Below, one piece after another: positions 40,505 to 48,753 of a stretch of 64,000 bases of DNA (within the stretch, counting starts at the first letter, position 1; each line of letters opens with the position of its first letter). This stretch comes from Bacteroidales bacterium UBA7258 (lineage in GTDB: Bacteria > Bacteroidota > Bacteroidia > Bacteroidales > UBA932). Both the position numbers and the translations under genes were made by a program. Location: NCBI GenBank assembly GCA_002472565.1, contig DKSK01000011.1:1-64000 (forward strand), written 5' to 3'. The notes under the pieces are model-generated. The model saw only the letters and a list, made by a program, of their open reading frames with translations. It did not search any database and had not been told where the DNA came from.

Positions 40505-40930
40505 ATGAAGCATACGATTGAAATTAAAAGTCTCGTAGATCTGGACAGGGCGGCCGGTGAATTTCTCAATGAGATAGGCGACCATAAATTGATTGCTTTT
40601 TATGCGCCGATGGGTGCAGGAAAAACTACCTTCACTACGGCTATCTGCCATAGACTTGGTGTGAGGGATGATGCCGTAAGTTCTCCGACTTTTTCAATCA
40701 TCAACGAATACAAGAGAGGGGATGGGCAGCCTATGTTCCATTTCGATTTCTACCGCATCTCCAAGCTTGAAGAAGCTCTTGACATCGGCTTCTACGATTA
40801 TATCGACAGCGGAGCGCTCTGTATCATGGAGTGGCCGGAGAATATTGAGGAACTTATCCCGGATGATACATTGCGTGTGCATATCAAGGTCAATCCTGAC
40901 GAGTCTCGTACTCTTTGCTGGGAAGACTAA
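40505..40930 (+). CDS. tsaE: tRNA threonylcarbamoyladenosine biosynthesis ATPase TsaE
   Basis: The 141-residue P-loop protein is the ATPase that supports t6A modification of tRNA adenine 37 with TsaB and TsaD. It shows Walker A (APMGAGKTTF), the SSPTFSIINEY switch segment and the HFDFYRI motif with conserved Asp and Tyr, plus a Trp in CIMEWPENIEELIP. The ATG at 40505 is preferred over an in-frame GTG two codons earlier. It stands alone on its strand and converges with ispE, whose stop lies 63 bases away. Confidence 0.92.
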   Translation: MKHTIEIKSLVDLDRAAGEFLNEIGDHKLIAFYAPMGAGKTTFTTAICHRLGVRDDAVSSPTFSIINEYKRGDGQPMFHFDFYRISKLEEALDIGFYDYIDSGALCIMEWPENIEELIPDDTLRVHIKVNPDESRTLCWED

Positions 40931-40945
40931 ATCCGTATTTTGCGA

Positions 40946-41015
40946 GGGTGTCCGCGCATGACGGGAATAGATGGCGGACAGGGTGTCCGCGCTTAACGGG
41001 AGTAGATGGCGAATA
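40946..41015. repeat. 35-base tandem duplication at the ispE 3' end
   Basis: Units 40946-40980 and 40981-41015 agree at 30 of 35 positions. The right unit carries the last seven codons of ispE and its TAA; the left unit is an extra copy beyond the stop, in which the TAA has become CAT in the same frame. It looks like a tandem duplication that shortened or reset the gene end. Confidence 0.8.
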
Positions 41016-41955
41016 GGGCGGAGCCGCTGCCGGACATTGAGGCGTAGATGGCTCCGGAGTCGTAGAGGGATTTCTTTATTGCGTCAAGTTCCGGATGTTT
41101 GACGAAAACCGTCTTCTCGAAGTCGTTTACCAGACAATTTTTCCATTCTGATATCGGTCTCTTCAGCGCGTCTGACAGAGATAGCGCTTTACCCTCGGAT
41201 GTCGCTTCGCGGGTGACAATTCCTTTGTATGCATCGGCGGTAGAGACTGCAATTCCTTCAGGCGCGATTACTTTCACCTCGTAGGGTAGCTGGGGCTTGG
41301 TGCCGTCATAATCAACGAGACTGAAATCGCTGTGGGCTCCGTCAAGAATGGAGTCGAGTGGGCTGAGCAATTCTCCCCTCCCGGTGCCGAACATCGGTTT
41401 GTTGAATATGAAGAAGGCGGTGTCGCTGCCTAGCCTGGTGGCATAGGAGGCAAGCTGCTCCTGACTCAGGCCTAGAGAGAAGTTTTCATTGAGAACATTG
41501 AGGGCGAAGGCCGCATCTGCGGAACCGCCGCCCAGGCCTGCACCGACGGGAGAAGTCTTTTCGAGAAAGATTTTGACCGGAGGAAGGTTGAAGTCTGCAG
41601 AGAGCAGGCGATAGGCCTTGGCTGTCAAGTCATTGAGAGGGTCCCAGTTAATTCCTTCAGCACGGGCTATTGTGATCATGAGTTTCCCGTCGGGGGAGAT
41701 TCGCTGGGCAAGCTGTGGGGCACAGTCCTCGTCGCAGCCGGAAACGCCGCCGGAAACAGCGTTGTCTGAGAGGGGACCGTACCTTGAGAAGAGCCGCGCG
41801 GAGGTCTCGCTGTATCCGTCGCCCGTGACGATTTCGAGGGTGTCGTGGAATTGAGGACATGGAACGAAAAGAGTCTCGAGGTCATGGTAGCCGTCTTCCC
41901 GGCGTCTGAGGACGCTGAGTCCGAAATTCAGTTTTACTCCCGGCTTGCAGATCAT
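40993..41955 (-). CDS. ispE: 4-diphosphocytidyl-2-C-methyl-D-erythritol kinase
   Basis: The 320-residue GHMP kinase phosphorylates CDP-methylerythritol in the non-mevalonate isoprenoid pathway. It has the IspE start KPGVKLNFGLSVLRRREDGYHDLETLF, the ATP loop SPVGAGLGGGSADAAFAL (about residues 134-151), GSDTAFFIFNKP, and the closing MSGSGSALFAIY motif. It is the last gene of the leftward biosynthetic block, 47 bases after sufD, and may share its transcript. Its 3' end carries the tandem duplication described above. Confidence 0.94.
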   Translation of the reverse strand: MICKPGVKLNFGLSVLRRREDGYHDLETLFVPCPQFHDTLEIVTGDGYSETSARLFSRYGPLSDNAVSGGVSGCDEDCAPQLAQRISPDGKLMITIARAEGINWDPLNDLTAKAYRLLSADFNLPPVKIFLEKTSPVGAGLGGGSADAAFALNVLNENFSLGLSQEQLASYATRLGSDTAFFIFNKPMFGTGRGELLSPLDSILDGAHSDFSLVDYDGTKPQLPYEVKVIAPEGIAVSTADAYKGIVTREATSEGKALSLSDALKRPISEWKNCLVNDFEKTVFVKHPELDAIKKSLYDSGAIYASMSGSGSALFAIYSR

Positions 41956-42002
41956 GATGTCTTGTAGATATGTGAAATGTCTTGCAGATGTGTGAAAATG
42001 GC

Positions 42003-42761
42003 TTATTGAAGCGTTTCGGCGAGGTCTCTTATGACGGACTCGACACGCGCATGAATCTTCTCGCGGAGAGCTTCATCGGATATCCCCGAAATGACAGGTG
42101 CAACGAAGGAAATCATTTGCAGCACTTTGGCCTCTGATTCCGGGATTCCTCGGGAACGGAGGTAGAATTGCTCATCCTCGTTCAACTGTCCGATGGCGGC
42201 TCCATGAGAGCACTTCACGTCGTCGGCATAGATTTCCAGCTGAGGCTTGGCGTCGATTCGGGCCTCCGGGCTCAGCAGAAGGTTGTGGCTGGACTGGTAG
42301 GCGTTGGTTTTCTGCGCGTCCGGGGCCACTATTATGTGTCCGAAAAATTTGAAATGCGACTTTCCTCCGGCTATGCCGTTGAAGGTCTGGTCTGAGGAGC
42401 AATGTGGGACTCTATGGCGGACGATGGTCGAGAGCTTGACCTTCGAGTCTGAGGCGCAGACGTAGATCCCGGAAAGTTTGACTTCGGCACCTTCGCCTAC
42501 GAGGTCGACGGTAAGCGGAATATCGATGACGGCTGTTTCGGAAGCCCCTGAAGCCCCGGCTGTCTCTGAAGCCTCTGAATCGGTGTGCGGAAGGACTATG
42601 ACGCAGATGTCTACCTTGGAATCTGCTTCAGCTATGATATGGTCGAAAGGAAGCCCGGCCTTACCGTCCAGAACGGCCACCTTGGTGAAGGTCTCTCCTT
42701 CACCCACCCTCACCGACTTCTCCCCGACGGCTGCAGGTATGTCAATGTAATGTCCCGGCAT
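42003..42761 (-). CDS. sufD: SufD, short form without N-terminal domain
   Basis: The 252-residue protein matches the beta-helix core and C-terminus of SufD, a scaffold partner in the SufBCD iron-sulfur cluster assembly complex. The C-terminal signature is clear: KCSHGAAIGQLNEDEQFYLRSRGI. SufD is usually over 400 residues; the N-terminal helical domain is missing here. There is no room for it, since sufC stops 2 bases upstream, so this is not a start-codon error. The SufC-contact region is retained. The reduced length could be a lineage trait. Confidence 0.88.
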   Translation of the reverse strand: MPGHYIDIPAAVGEKSVRVGEGETFTKVAVLDGKAGLPFDHIIAEADSKVDICVIVLPHTDSEASETAGASGASETAVIDIPLTVDLVGEGAEVKLSGIYVCASDSKVKLSTIVRHRVPHCSSDQTFNGIAGGKSHFKFFGHIIVAPDAQKTNAYQSSHNLLLSPEARIDAKPQLEIYADDVKCSHGAAIGQLNEDEQFYLRSRGIPESEAKVLQMISFVAPVISGISDEALREKIHARVESVIRDLAETLQ

Positions 42762-42763
42762 GA

Positions 42764-43510
42764 TCAGAATTGGTCAAAACCCTTTTCCTCAATCTCGTCA
42801 GCAAGCTCAGGGCCGCCTGTGCGCACTATCCTGCCATCCTTGAGCACATGTACGAAGTCCGGATGGACGTAATCGAGAAGTTTCTTGTAATGGGTGATGA
42901 TAATCGCGGATTTGTCAGGCGTATGGAGAGCCCTTACCCCGTCGGCCACGATTTTCAGCGCGTCGACATCAAGTCCTGAATCGGTCTCGTCGAGGATGGA
43001 AAGGGTAGGGTCCAGCATGGCCATCTGGAAAATCTCGTTTCTCTTTTTTTCGCCACCGGAGAAGCCCACGTTGACCTCTCTCTTCGCAAATTCGCTCTTC
43101 ATCTTGACAAAGGCCATCTTTTCTTTCATCAGACGGAGGAACTCGCCTGCGGAAAGAGGTTCAAGGCCCATCGCGGCGCGTTTCGAGTTGATGGCGGTCT
43201 TCATGAAATTGGTGATCGATACGCCGGGGATTTCGACAGGATACTGGAAAGACATGAAGATGCCTGCCCAGGCTCTTTCTTCCGGTTTCATGGCCAGGAG
43301 ATCTTTCCCTTCGAGGAAGGCGCTTCCCGATGTCACGGTATATTGGGGCTTGCCGGTGAGTACAGAAGACAAGGTTGACTTGCCGGCTCCGTTAGGCCCC
43401 AGAATGGCATGGATCTCTCCTCTGCCGATGCACAGATCAATCCCGCGGAGGATTTCCTTATCCCCGATGGATGCATGCAAGTTGCTGATTTTAAGTAATA
43501 TGTCGTTCAT
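42764..43510 (-). CDS. sufC: SufC, ATPase of Fe-S cluster assembly
   Basis: A 248-residue ABC-type ATPase with Walker A GPNGAGKSTLSSVL, Q-loop FMSFQYPVEIPGVS (a SufC hallmark), signature VGFSGGEKKRNEIFQMAML, Walker B LSILDETDSGLD and switch histidine IITHY. It drives conformational change in the SufBCD scaffold. It is followed after 2 bases by sufD, and preceded by pnuC where sufB would normally stand. Confidence 0.96.
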   Translation of the reverse strand: MNDILLKISNLHASIGDKEILRGIDLCIGRGEIHAILGPNGAGKSTLSSVLTGKPQYTVTSGSAFLEGKDLLAMKPEERAWAGIFMSFQYPVEIPGVSITNFMKTAINSKRAAMGLEPLSAGEFLRLMKEKMAFVKMKSEFAKREVNVGFSGGEKKRNEIFQMAMLDPTLSILDETDSGLDVDALKIVADGVRALHTPDKSAIIITHYKKLLDYVHPDFVHVLKDGRIVRTGGPELADEIEEKGFDQF

Positions 43511-43515
43511 GATTT

Positions 43516-44175
43516 CTATTTTCCTTTTTTATAAAGTTTATTCCATGTCAGCAGGGACCAGATTCCGTTGGCCAGGTAGAGGACGCTGACAAGCGGCATG
43601 AACACGAGGCCTGCGCTAAGGTAGAGGCTGATGTTGATGACGTTGACCACAAGCCAGACATACCAGCAGTCCAGCATCTTCATGGCCGAAAGAATCTGGG
43701 CCAGGAAGGTGATCATGAGGCTGAAGGCATCGAGCCATGGACTCGGATCCGGCTCGAAGGTGCCGACTCCCCATGATGTCCCCAGTTTCGTGAGCACGAA
43801 GCCCCAGACCATCGTGGCGAGCAGGACTATGACCGCGGCCATGCCCCATCCCTTGGCGTCAAGCCTTCTGACCTTAAGTTTCTTGGCATCGCCGCCGCTC
43901 TCTTCTCCCTTGTGAGGATGGCTCCAGCGATAGTGGCCGTAGGCGTTGATGAAAAAGGCTACAGGCTGGATCAGCATCGCCGAATAGAGATGCTGGTGGT
44001 AAAAGAGCATGAAGAGCAGGATGTTGTAGAAATATCCTACCCAGAAGTTGGCCTTTGAGTTGCGGCCGGCGAGGATTACGCAGCCCAGACCGAAAATTAC
44101 GCTGGCCAGTTCAAGCCAGCTTACCCCTCCACCAGCGAGCGTAAAGGCTATGTTGTGGATTCCTAAGATTGTCAT
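43516..44175 (-). CDS. pnuC: PnuC-family vitamin transporter
   Basis: The 219-residue inner membrane protein has about seven hydrophobic helices. PnuC landmarks are present: WLELASVIFGLGCVILAGRNSKANFWVGYFYNILLF and FFINAYGHYRWSHP, whose aromatic residues line the substrate path. The family moves nicotinamide riboside by facilitated diffusion; related PnuT proteins carry thiamine, and the two cannot be separated by eye. There is no riboswitch, because the gene starts 7 bases after sufB. Its place inside the suf operon is unusual. Confidence 0.85.
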   Translation of the reverse strand: MTILGIHNIAFTLAGGGVSWLELASVIFGLGCVILAGRNSKANFWVGYFYNILLFMLFYHQHLYSAMLIQPVAFFINAYGHYRWSHPHKGEESGGDAKKLKVRRLDAKGWGMAAVIVLLATMVWGFVLTKLGTSWGVGTFEPDPSPWLDAFSLMITFLAQILSAMKMLDCWYVWLVVNVINISLYLSAGLVFMPLVSVLYLANGIWSLLTWNKLYKKGK

Positions 44176-44182
44176 GGCGAGT

Positions 44183-45631
44183 CTAACCTATTGAGCCTTC
44201 GAGAGATACCTGGAGAAGTTTGGTTGCTTCAACCGCGAATTCCATAGGAAGGCGGCTGAGCACTTCGCGGGCGTAACCGTTGACGATGAGGCCGACGGCA
44301 TCTTCCGGTCCGATGCCTCTCTGGTTGCAGTAGAAAAGCTGGTCTTCCGAGATCTTAGAGGTCGTTGCTTCGTGCTCGACCACGGCCGTAGGATTCTCGT
44401 TCTGGATGTCCGGGAAGGTGTGAGCTCCGCACTTCGAGCCTATGAGGAGGCTGTCGCACTGTGAGAAATTCCTGGCGTTCCAGGCTCCCGGGAGCATCTT
44501 GACGAGTCCCCGGTAGCTGTTCTGGCTGTGACCTGCGGAGATTCCTTTGCTGACAATGCGGCTGCGGGTGTTCCGTCCGATATGGATCATCTTAGTTCCG
44601 GTATCGGCCTGCTGATAATTGTTTGTGACGGCCACCGAATAGAACTCCGAAGAAGAATTGTCGCCTCTGAGTATGGTTGAAGGATATTTCCATGTAATGG
44701 CTGAGCCGGTTTCGACCTGAGTCCAGCTCAGATGCGCCCCGCTACCCTTGCAGATGCCTCTCTTGGTGACAAGGTTGAGGATTCCGCCCTTGCCTTCCGC
44801 ATCACCGGGATACCAGTTCTGGACCGTGGAATAACGCACGTCGGCGTCCTTCTCTACGATGATTTCCACCACGGCGGCATGGAGCTGGTTCTCGTCTCTC
44901 ATAGGGGCCGTGCAGCCTTCCATGTAATTGACGCTCGCCCCTTCGTCCGCTACGATGAGCGTTCTTTCGAATTGGCCTGTTCCGCGTGCGTTTATCCTGA
45001 AATAGCTTGAAAGGGCCATCGGACATTTCACTCCTTTCGGAATGTAGCAGAAGGAGCCGTCGCTGAATACGGCGGAGTTGAGTGCGGCGTAATAATTGTC
45101 TGCTGAAGGAACTACCGTTGCGAGATATTTCCGCACCAGATCAGGATGGTTCTTTACCGCCTCTGAGAAGCTGCAGAAAATAATACCCATATCTTCGAGA
45201 GTTTTGCGGAAGGTTGTTGTGACGGAGACGGAGTCAAAGACGGCGTCTACGGCGACCACTCCCGCCAGGGCCTCTCTTTCGCGGATAGGGATTCCGAGTT
45301 TCTCGAAAGTCTCTTCAAGCTTCGGGTCAATCTCTTTCGGCCTCTCTGAGTCTTTCTTCGGGGCGGCATAATAGATAATGTCCTGGAAATCTATCGGAGG
45401 CAGATCGAGATGGCCCCAGGATGGAGGCGTCATCTTCTGCCATCTGCGGAAGGCGTCCAGCCTGAAATCAAGCAGCCAATCCGGCTCTTCCTTGAGCCTT
45501 GAAATGAGGCGGATAATCTCTTCGTTCAGTCCCTTCGGAACGAACTGCTGCTCGATGTCAGTGACGAAACCTTCTTTATATTCTTCCTGCTCGATACCGT
45601 TCAGCAGGTCTCTTTCTTTATTCTTGTCCAT
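44183..45631 (-). CDS. sufB: SufB, Fe-S cluster scaffold protein
   Basis: The ATG at 45631 gives 482 residues, within the normal SufB range; an in-frame TTG 21 bases earlier is ignored. The protein includes the SufB N-terminal region with GIPIREREALAGVVAVDAVFDSVSV, the beta-helix (GRNTRSRIVSKGISAGHSQNSYRG) and the C-terminal core EHEATTSKISEDQLFYCNQRGI with the cluster-binding Cys/Glu neighbourhood. With SufC and SufD it builds iron-sulfur clusters. It has its own promoter just after aroC. Confidence 0.96.
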   Translation of the reverse strand: MDKNKERDLLNGIEQEEYKEGFVTDIEQQFVPKGLNEEIIRLISRLKEEPDWLLDFRLDAFRRWQKMTPPSWGHLDLPPIDFQDIIYYAAPKKDSERPKEIDPKLEETFEKLGIPIREREALAGVVAVDAVFDSVSVTTTFRKTLEDMGIIFCSFSEAVKNHPDLVRKYLATVVPSADNYYAALNSAVFSDGSFCYIPKGVKCPMALSSYFRINARGTGQFERTLIVADEGASVNYMEGCTAPMRDENQLHAAVVEIIVEKDADVRYSTVQNWYPGDAEGKGGILNLVTKRGICKGSGAHLSWTQVETGSAITWKYPSTILRGDNSSSEFYSVAVTNNYQQADTGTKMIHIGRNTRSRIVSKGISAGHSQNSYRGLVKMLPGAWNARNFSQCDSLLIGSKCGAHTFPDIQNENPTAVVEHEATTSKISEDQLFYCNQRGIGPEDAVGLIVNGYAREVLSRLPMEFAVEATKLLQVSLEGSIG

Positions 45632-45649
45632 GTCGTTTTTCGTGGGGGA

Positions 45650-45680
45650 CAAAGATACGAACTTACATGATCCTTGTCAA
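45650..45680 (-). promoter_or_regulatory. Complete promoter for the suf operon
   Basis: On the minus strand, TTG at 45680-45678 and TATCTTTG at 45657-45650 are 20 bases apart, matching the Bacteroidota consensus. The -33 element lies inside the last codons of aroC. A leader of about 15-18 bases precedes the sufB ATG, so the suf genes can be transcribed apart from the aro genes. Confidence 0.75.
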
Positions 45681-46730
45681 GTCGGCCATTACGATGGCGG
45701 CCATGGCCTCGACCACGACAGGAGTCCTGAGTGCAATGCAGGCGTCGTGACGGCCGGGTATCTCAAGGTTCGTGAGTTCTCCGGTTGCGAAATTGAAGGT
45801 TTTCTGGCCCTTTCCTATGCTGGAGGTAGGCTTGAAGGCCACCCTGAACACAATCTGGTTTCCGTTGGTGATTCCTCCGTTGATTCCTCCTGCTCCGTTC
45901 TTGGACGGTTTCACGTTCACGTGAAGATGCATCCCGCTGTCATCGATCTTGTCGAAGGGGTCATTGTGCTCCGAACCGCGCATCCTGGCCGCTTCGAAGC
46001 CGTCCCCGAATTCTATGCCTCGGACAGCCGGGATGGAAAAGATGGCGTGAGAAATCAGCGACTCTACCGAATCGAAGAAAGGCTCCCCGAGCCCGGCCGG
46101 AACCTTGTCTATCGTGCATTCCACGATGCCGCCGACGGAATCACGGTCTCGGATGGCGGCCTCAAGCACGCTGCGCCAGATCTGCGAATCCTTTGCCGGA
46201 TTATCCTGTTCTTCTGCCATGTCAGTCATGTGTTCCTGGGCCGCGGCGACCTCGCGCCTTACCCCGCCCACCTCGACAAGGCGGGCCTTGATCTGGTAAT
46301 TCACCATCTTCTTCGCGACGACCCCTGCGGCGACAATAGGCAGGGTAAGCCTTCCGGAAAAATGCCCGCCACCCCTCGGATCGTTGAATTCCATCCACTT
46401 TATGCTGGCGGTGTAGTCCGCATGCCCCGGACGGGGGATGTCATTGAAAAGTTTGTAATCCCCCGAGCGTGTGTTCCGGTTGCGGAAAATAATGGTCAGC
46501 GGGGCCCCGGTCGTATAGCCGTTGAAGACTCCGCTCAAAAGTTCCGGTTCATCGGCCTCAGTCCTTGGCGTGGTCCCGAGAGCCCCGCTCTTGCGCCTGA
46601 GAATGTCCGGCATGAAATCCTCTTTTCTGAGCGCTATTCCGGGCTGAACTCCGTCCAGAACAACACCTATGGCATCTCCGTGCGATTCGCCGAAAATCGA
46701 CACTCTGAATTTTCTTCCTAAGCTATTCAT
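45663..46730 (-). CDS. aroC: Chorismate synthase
   Basis: The 355-residue enzyme makes chorismate from EPSP using reduced FMN. Signatures seen are FGESHGDAIG, the RNRNTRSGDY motif, RPGHADYTA, GGGHFSGRLTLP and the C-terminal GGINGGITNGNQIVFRVAFKPTSSI. It follows the fused aroD-aroA gene after 3 bases, and completes the pathway's last steps with its neighbours. The 3' end houses the -33 element of the suf promoter. Confidence 0.96.
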   Translation of the reverse strand: MNSLGRKFRVSIFGESHGDAIGVVLDGVQPGIALRKEDFMPDILRRKSGALGTTPRTEADEPELLSGVFNGYTTGAPLTIIFRNRNTRSGDYKLFNDIPRPGHADYTASIKWMEFNDPRGGGHFSGRLTLPIVAAGVVAKKMVNYQIKARLVEVGGVRREVAAAQEHMTDMAEEQDNPAKDSQIWRSVLEAAIRDRDSVGGIVECTIDKVPAGLGEPFFDSVESLISHAIFSIPAVRGIEFGDGFEAARMRGSEHNDPFDKIDDSGMHLHVNVKPSKNGAGGINGGITNGNQIVFRVAFKPTSSIGKGQKTFNFATGELTNLEIPGRHDACIALRTPVVVEAMAAIVMADLTRIM

Positions 46731-46733
46731 GTC

Positions 46734-48725
46734 CTATTCTTTTCCTGTGAGCCTGGCGAAGACCTTCCCGAACTCCGGAAAAGACTTCGACACGCAGGCC
46801 GTGTCATCAATTTCTACTGGAGAGTCAGCTCCGAGAGAGGCGGTCATCAAGGCCAGGACCATTCTGTGGTCATGGCGGGACGTGAATTTACCCCCATGGA
46901 GAAGCTTTCCTTCGAGGCATCTTCTTGCCAGAGAATGTCCGTCTATGACCAGTTCGTCGCCCTTGACGGCGTTCTGCACGCCCATCTGGGTTAGCATCCC
47001 GGTTATGGCCGAAGCTCTGTCGCTCTCCTTCCCCGCCAGTCTTCCGACTCCGCCTATCCGGCTCCTGCCCTCGCAGAAGGCCGCCAGTACCGCTATTATC
47101 GGGAATAGATCGGGACAATTGCTGGCATCCACCGAGAAAGGCGACAGAGGAGCCCGCTGGGAGTGGAACACGTGCGACTCGTTGTCTTCCGAAAGAGAGG
47201 CTCCGGCTTCGATTAGAACATCCATTACCGAGAGGTCGGCCTGTAGAGAGCGGCTGTCAAGGCCGGCGACTTCCGTCCTGCCGAAGATGGCTCCTGCGAC
47301 CAGCAGATTCGCCGCCGCGCTCCAGTCTCCCTCAATGTCAAGGTCTGCCGCGCGGTAGCGCTGGCCTCCGCGGATGTGGAAAGTGATTGCGTCGCAAAGA
47401 TTCATGTCCCTGGTCTGGGCGAAATCCTCTCCGCCCTCCATCTCATTTCCGATACGGATTCCGAAACGCTTTAGAACTTCTATCGTGATGAAGATGTATG
47501 GAATGCTTTTCGGCTCAGTGAGGCGTATGACAGACGATTCTTCTTCGAGCGGAAGACTCATCAGAAGTCCGGATACCAGCTGGGACCCGTCTTTCCCGGA
47601 AATTTCCGTTTCGCAAGGCCTCAGCCCTCCCTTGACGGTGAGCGGCACCATGACCTCCTCTCCTCCTCTGTCGCTTTCCAGCGAGATTCCGAAAGGAGCC
47701 ATCATCTCGGCCGCCCCTTTGAGCGGTCTGGTGACGAGAGTCTTTTCTCCGGATATATGCGCCGAACCCTTTCCGAGCGCCGCGCAGAGAGGAATCATCA
47801 TCCTTGTCAGCAGCCCGGACTCCCCGGTGAAAAGTTCAGCTGTCTCCACGCTCCCGGGGGCGGCGCCTATTCCCTTGATGGTCAGAGTCCCGCCCTCTTC
47901 GCTGACCTCTGCGCCGAGGCTCCTGGCCACTTTGAGGGCGGCTTCGCTGTCTCCGCAAGGCGTGTATCCGCGCAGGTGCGATACCCCTTCCGCGAGGGCT
48001 GCGCAGAGGATGGCCCTCTGCGAAAAACTCTTTGAAGAGGGCACGGAGAGCACCTTGCAATCTGGATAGCCTATGAATTGTCTGCCGCCATAGGCCTTCG
48101 CCCTCATCTCTTTATATGGCCATTGCCCCGGGGCCGCCGCTTCTTCGAGGCTGAGGGCCGCATAGGTGTAGGGAGCTCCGGCCTTGAGGCAGTCGATTCT
48201 TGTCTGTCTGCCGGCCTCGCCCATGCAGAAGGCTATGAGCCTCTGGGGTGCGAAGTCGCCGTAAAGGGACATCACGGAGGCGGTGTCAGCCTCGGAAGAG
48301 GCTGTGGTTACGATTTTTACGATGTCGGCCCCCAGATGCAGACATTTCTCTACGAGAGCTTTCAGAGCCTCATGGGAGTCCGTGCCCTTGAAGTCATGGT
48401 AGGATCTGACTAGGACGGAACCGCTCTCCCTGGCCTGACGCCGGATGCGCTTGCTCATCATGGCCGGCGCCTCGATTTCGACATCCACGTAGGCCGCTCC
48501 GGCCTTGATGGCGGTAAGGAGCCTCGCTTCTGCCTCGGCGGCCTCGCATTCGCTTGTGCGGCAGGTGGCTGCGAGCGGAACATCCGATTCTCCGAAAAGT
48601 TCGTCTATCTCTTCGACCGAAAGCTTGCAGCGGTCGAGCCTGATTTCGGCCATCTCCATGTCAGGCCTCGAAAGAATTTCCCTGATTTCCCTGAGATTCT
48701 TTCCCTGTATGCTTGTGCAGATCAT
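46734..48725 (-). CDS. aroD-aroA: Fused type I 3-dehydroquinate dehydratase and EPSP synthase
   Basis: A 663-residue bifunctional protein. Residues 1 to about 215 are a type I dehydroquinate dehydratase: EIRLDR, the catalytic histidine in SYHDFKG, the Schiff-base lysine in DIVKIVT, and FCMGEAGRQTRI. Residues from about 222 onward are EPSP synthase: VPSSKSFSQRAILCAALAEG, GESGLLTRMMIPLCAALG, GSQLVSGLLMSLPL and RHDHRMVLALMTASLG. The two steps are not consecutive, since shikimate dehydrogenase and kinase act between them. The frame is continuous with no sign of assembly error. Domain boundaries are approximate. Confidence 0.93.
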   Translation of the reverse strand: MICTSIQGKNLREIREILSRPDMEMAEIRLDRCKLSVEEIDELFGESDVPLAATCRTSECEAAEAEARLLTAIKAGAAYVDVEIEAPAMMSKRIRRQARESGSVLVRSYHDFKGTDSHEALKALVEKCLHLGADIVKIVTTASSEADTASVMSLYGDFAPQRLIAFCMGEAGRQTRIDCLKAGAPYTYAALSLEEAAAPGQWPYKEMRAKAYGGRQFIGYPDCKVLSVPSSKSFSQRAILCAALAEGVSHLRGYTPCGDSEAALKVARSLGAEVSEEGGTLTIKGIGAAPGSVETAELFTGESGLLTRMMIPLCAALGKGSAHISGEKTLVTRPLKGAAEMMAPFGISLESDRGGEEVMVPLTVKGGLRPCETEISGKDGSQLVSGLLMSLPLEEESSVIRLTEPKSIPYIFITIEVLKRFGIRIGNEMEGGEDFAQTRDMNLCDAITFHIRGGQRYRAADLDIEGDWSAAANLLVAGAIFGRTEVAGLDSRSLQADLSVMDVLIEAGASLSEDNESHVFHSQRAPLSPFSVDASNCPDLFPIIAVLAAFCEGRSRIGGVGRLAGKESDRASAITGMLTQMGVQNAVKGDELVIDGHSLARRCLEGKLLHGGKFTSRHDHRMVLALMTASLGADSPVEIDDTACVSKSFPEFGKVFARLTGKE

Positions 48726-48753
48726 CTTCTTCTAACTTTACAGATTCATGGCC

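Noticed and set aside
42762..42763. A frameshift hiding the missing N-terminus of SufD
   Set aside because: Only 2 bases separate sufC from sufD, so the missing domain is not present nearby in any frame.
45378..46721. 447-codon plus-strand open frame
   Set aside because: It lies antisense to sufB and aroC, both strongly supported by motifs. Its product has no domain and is a by-product of the coding bias of the true genes.
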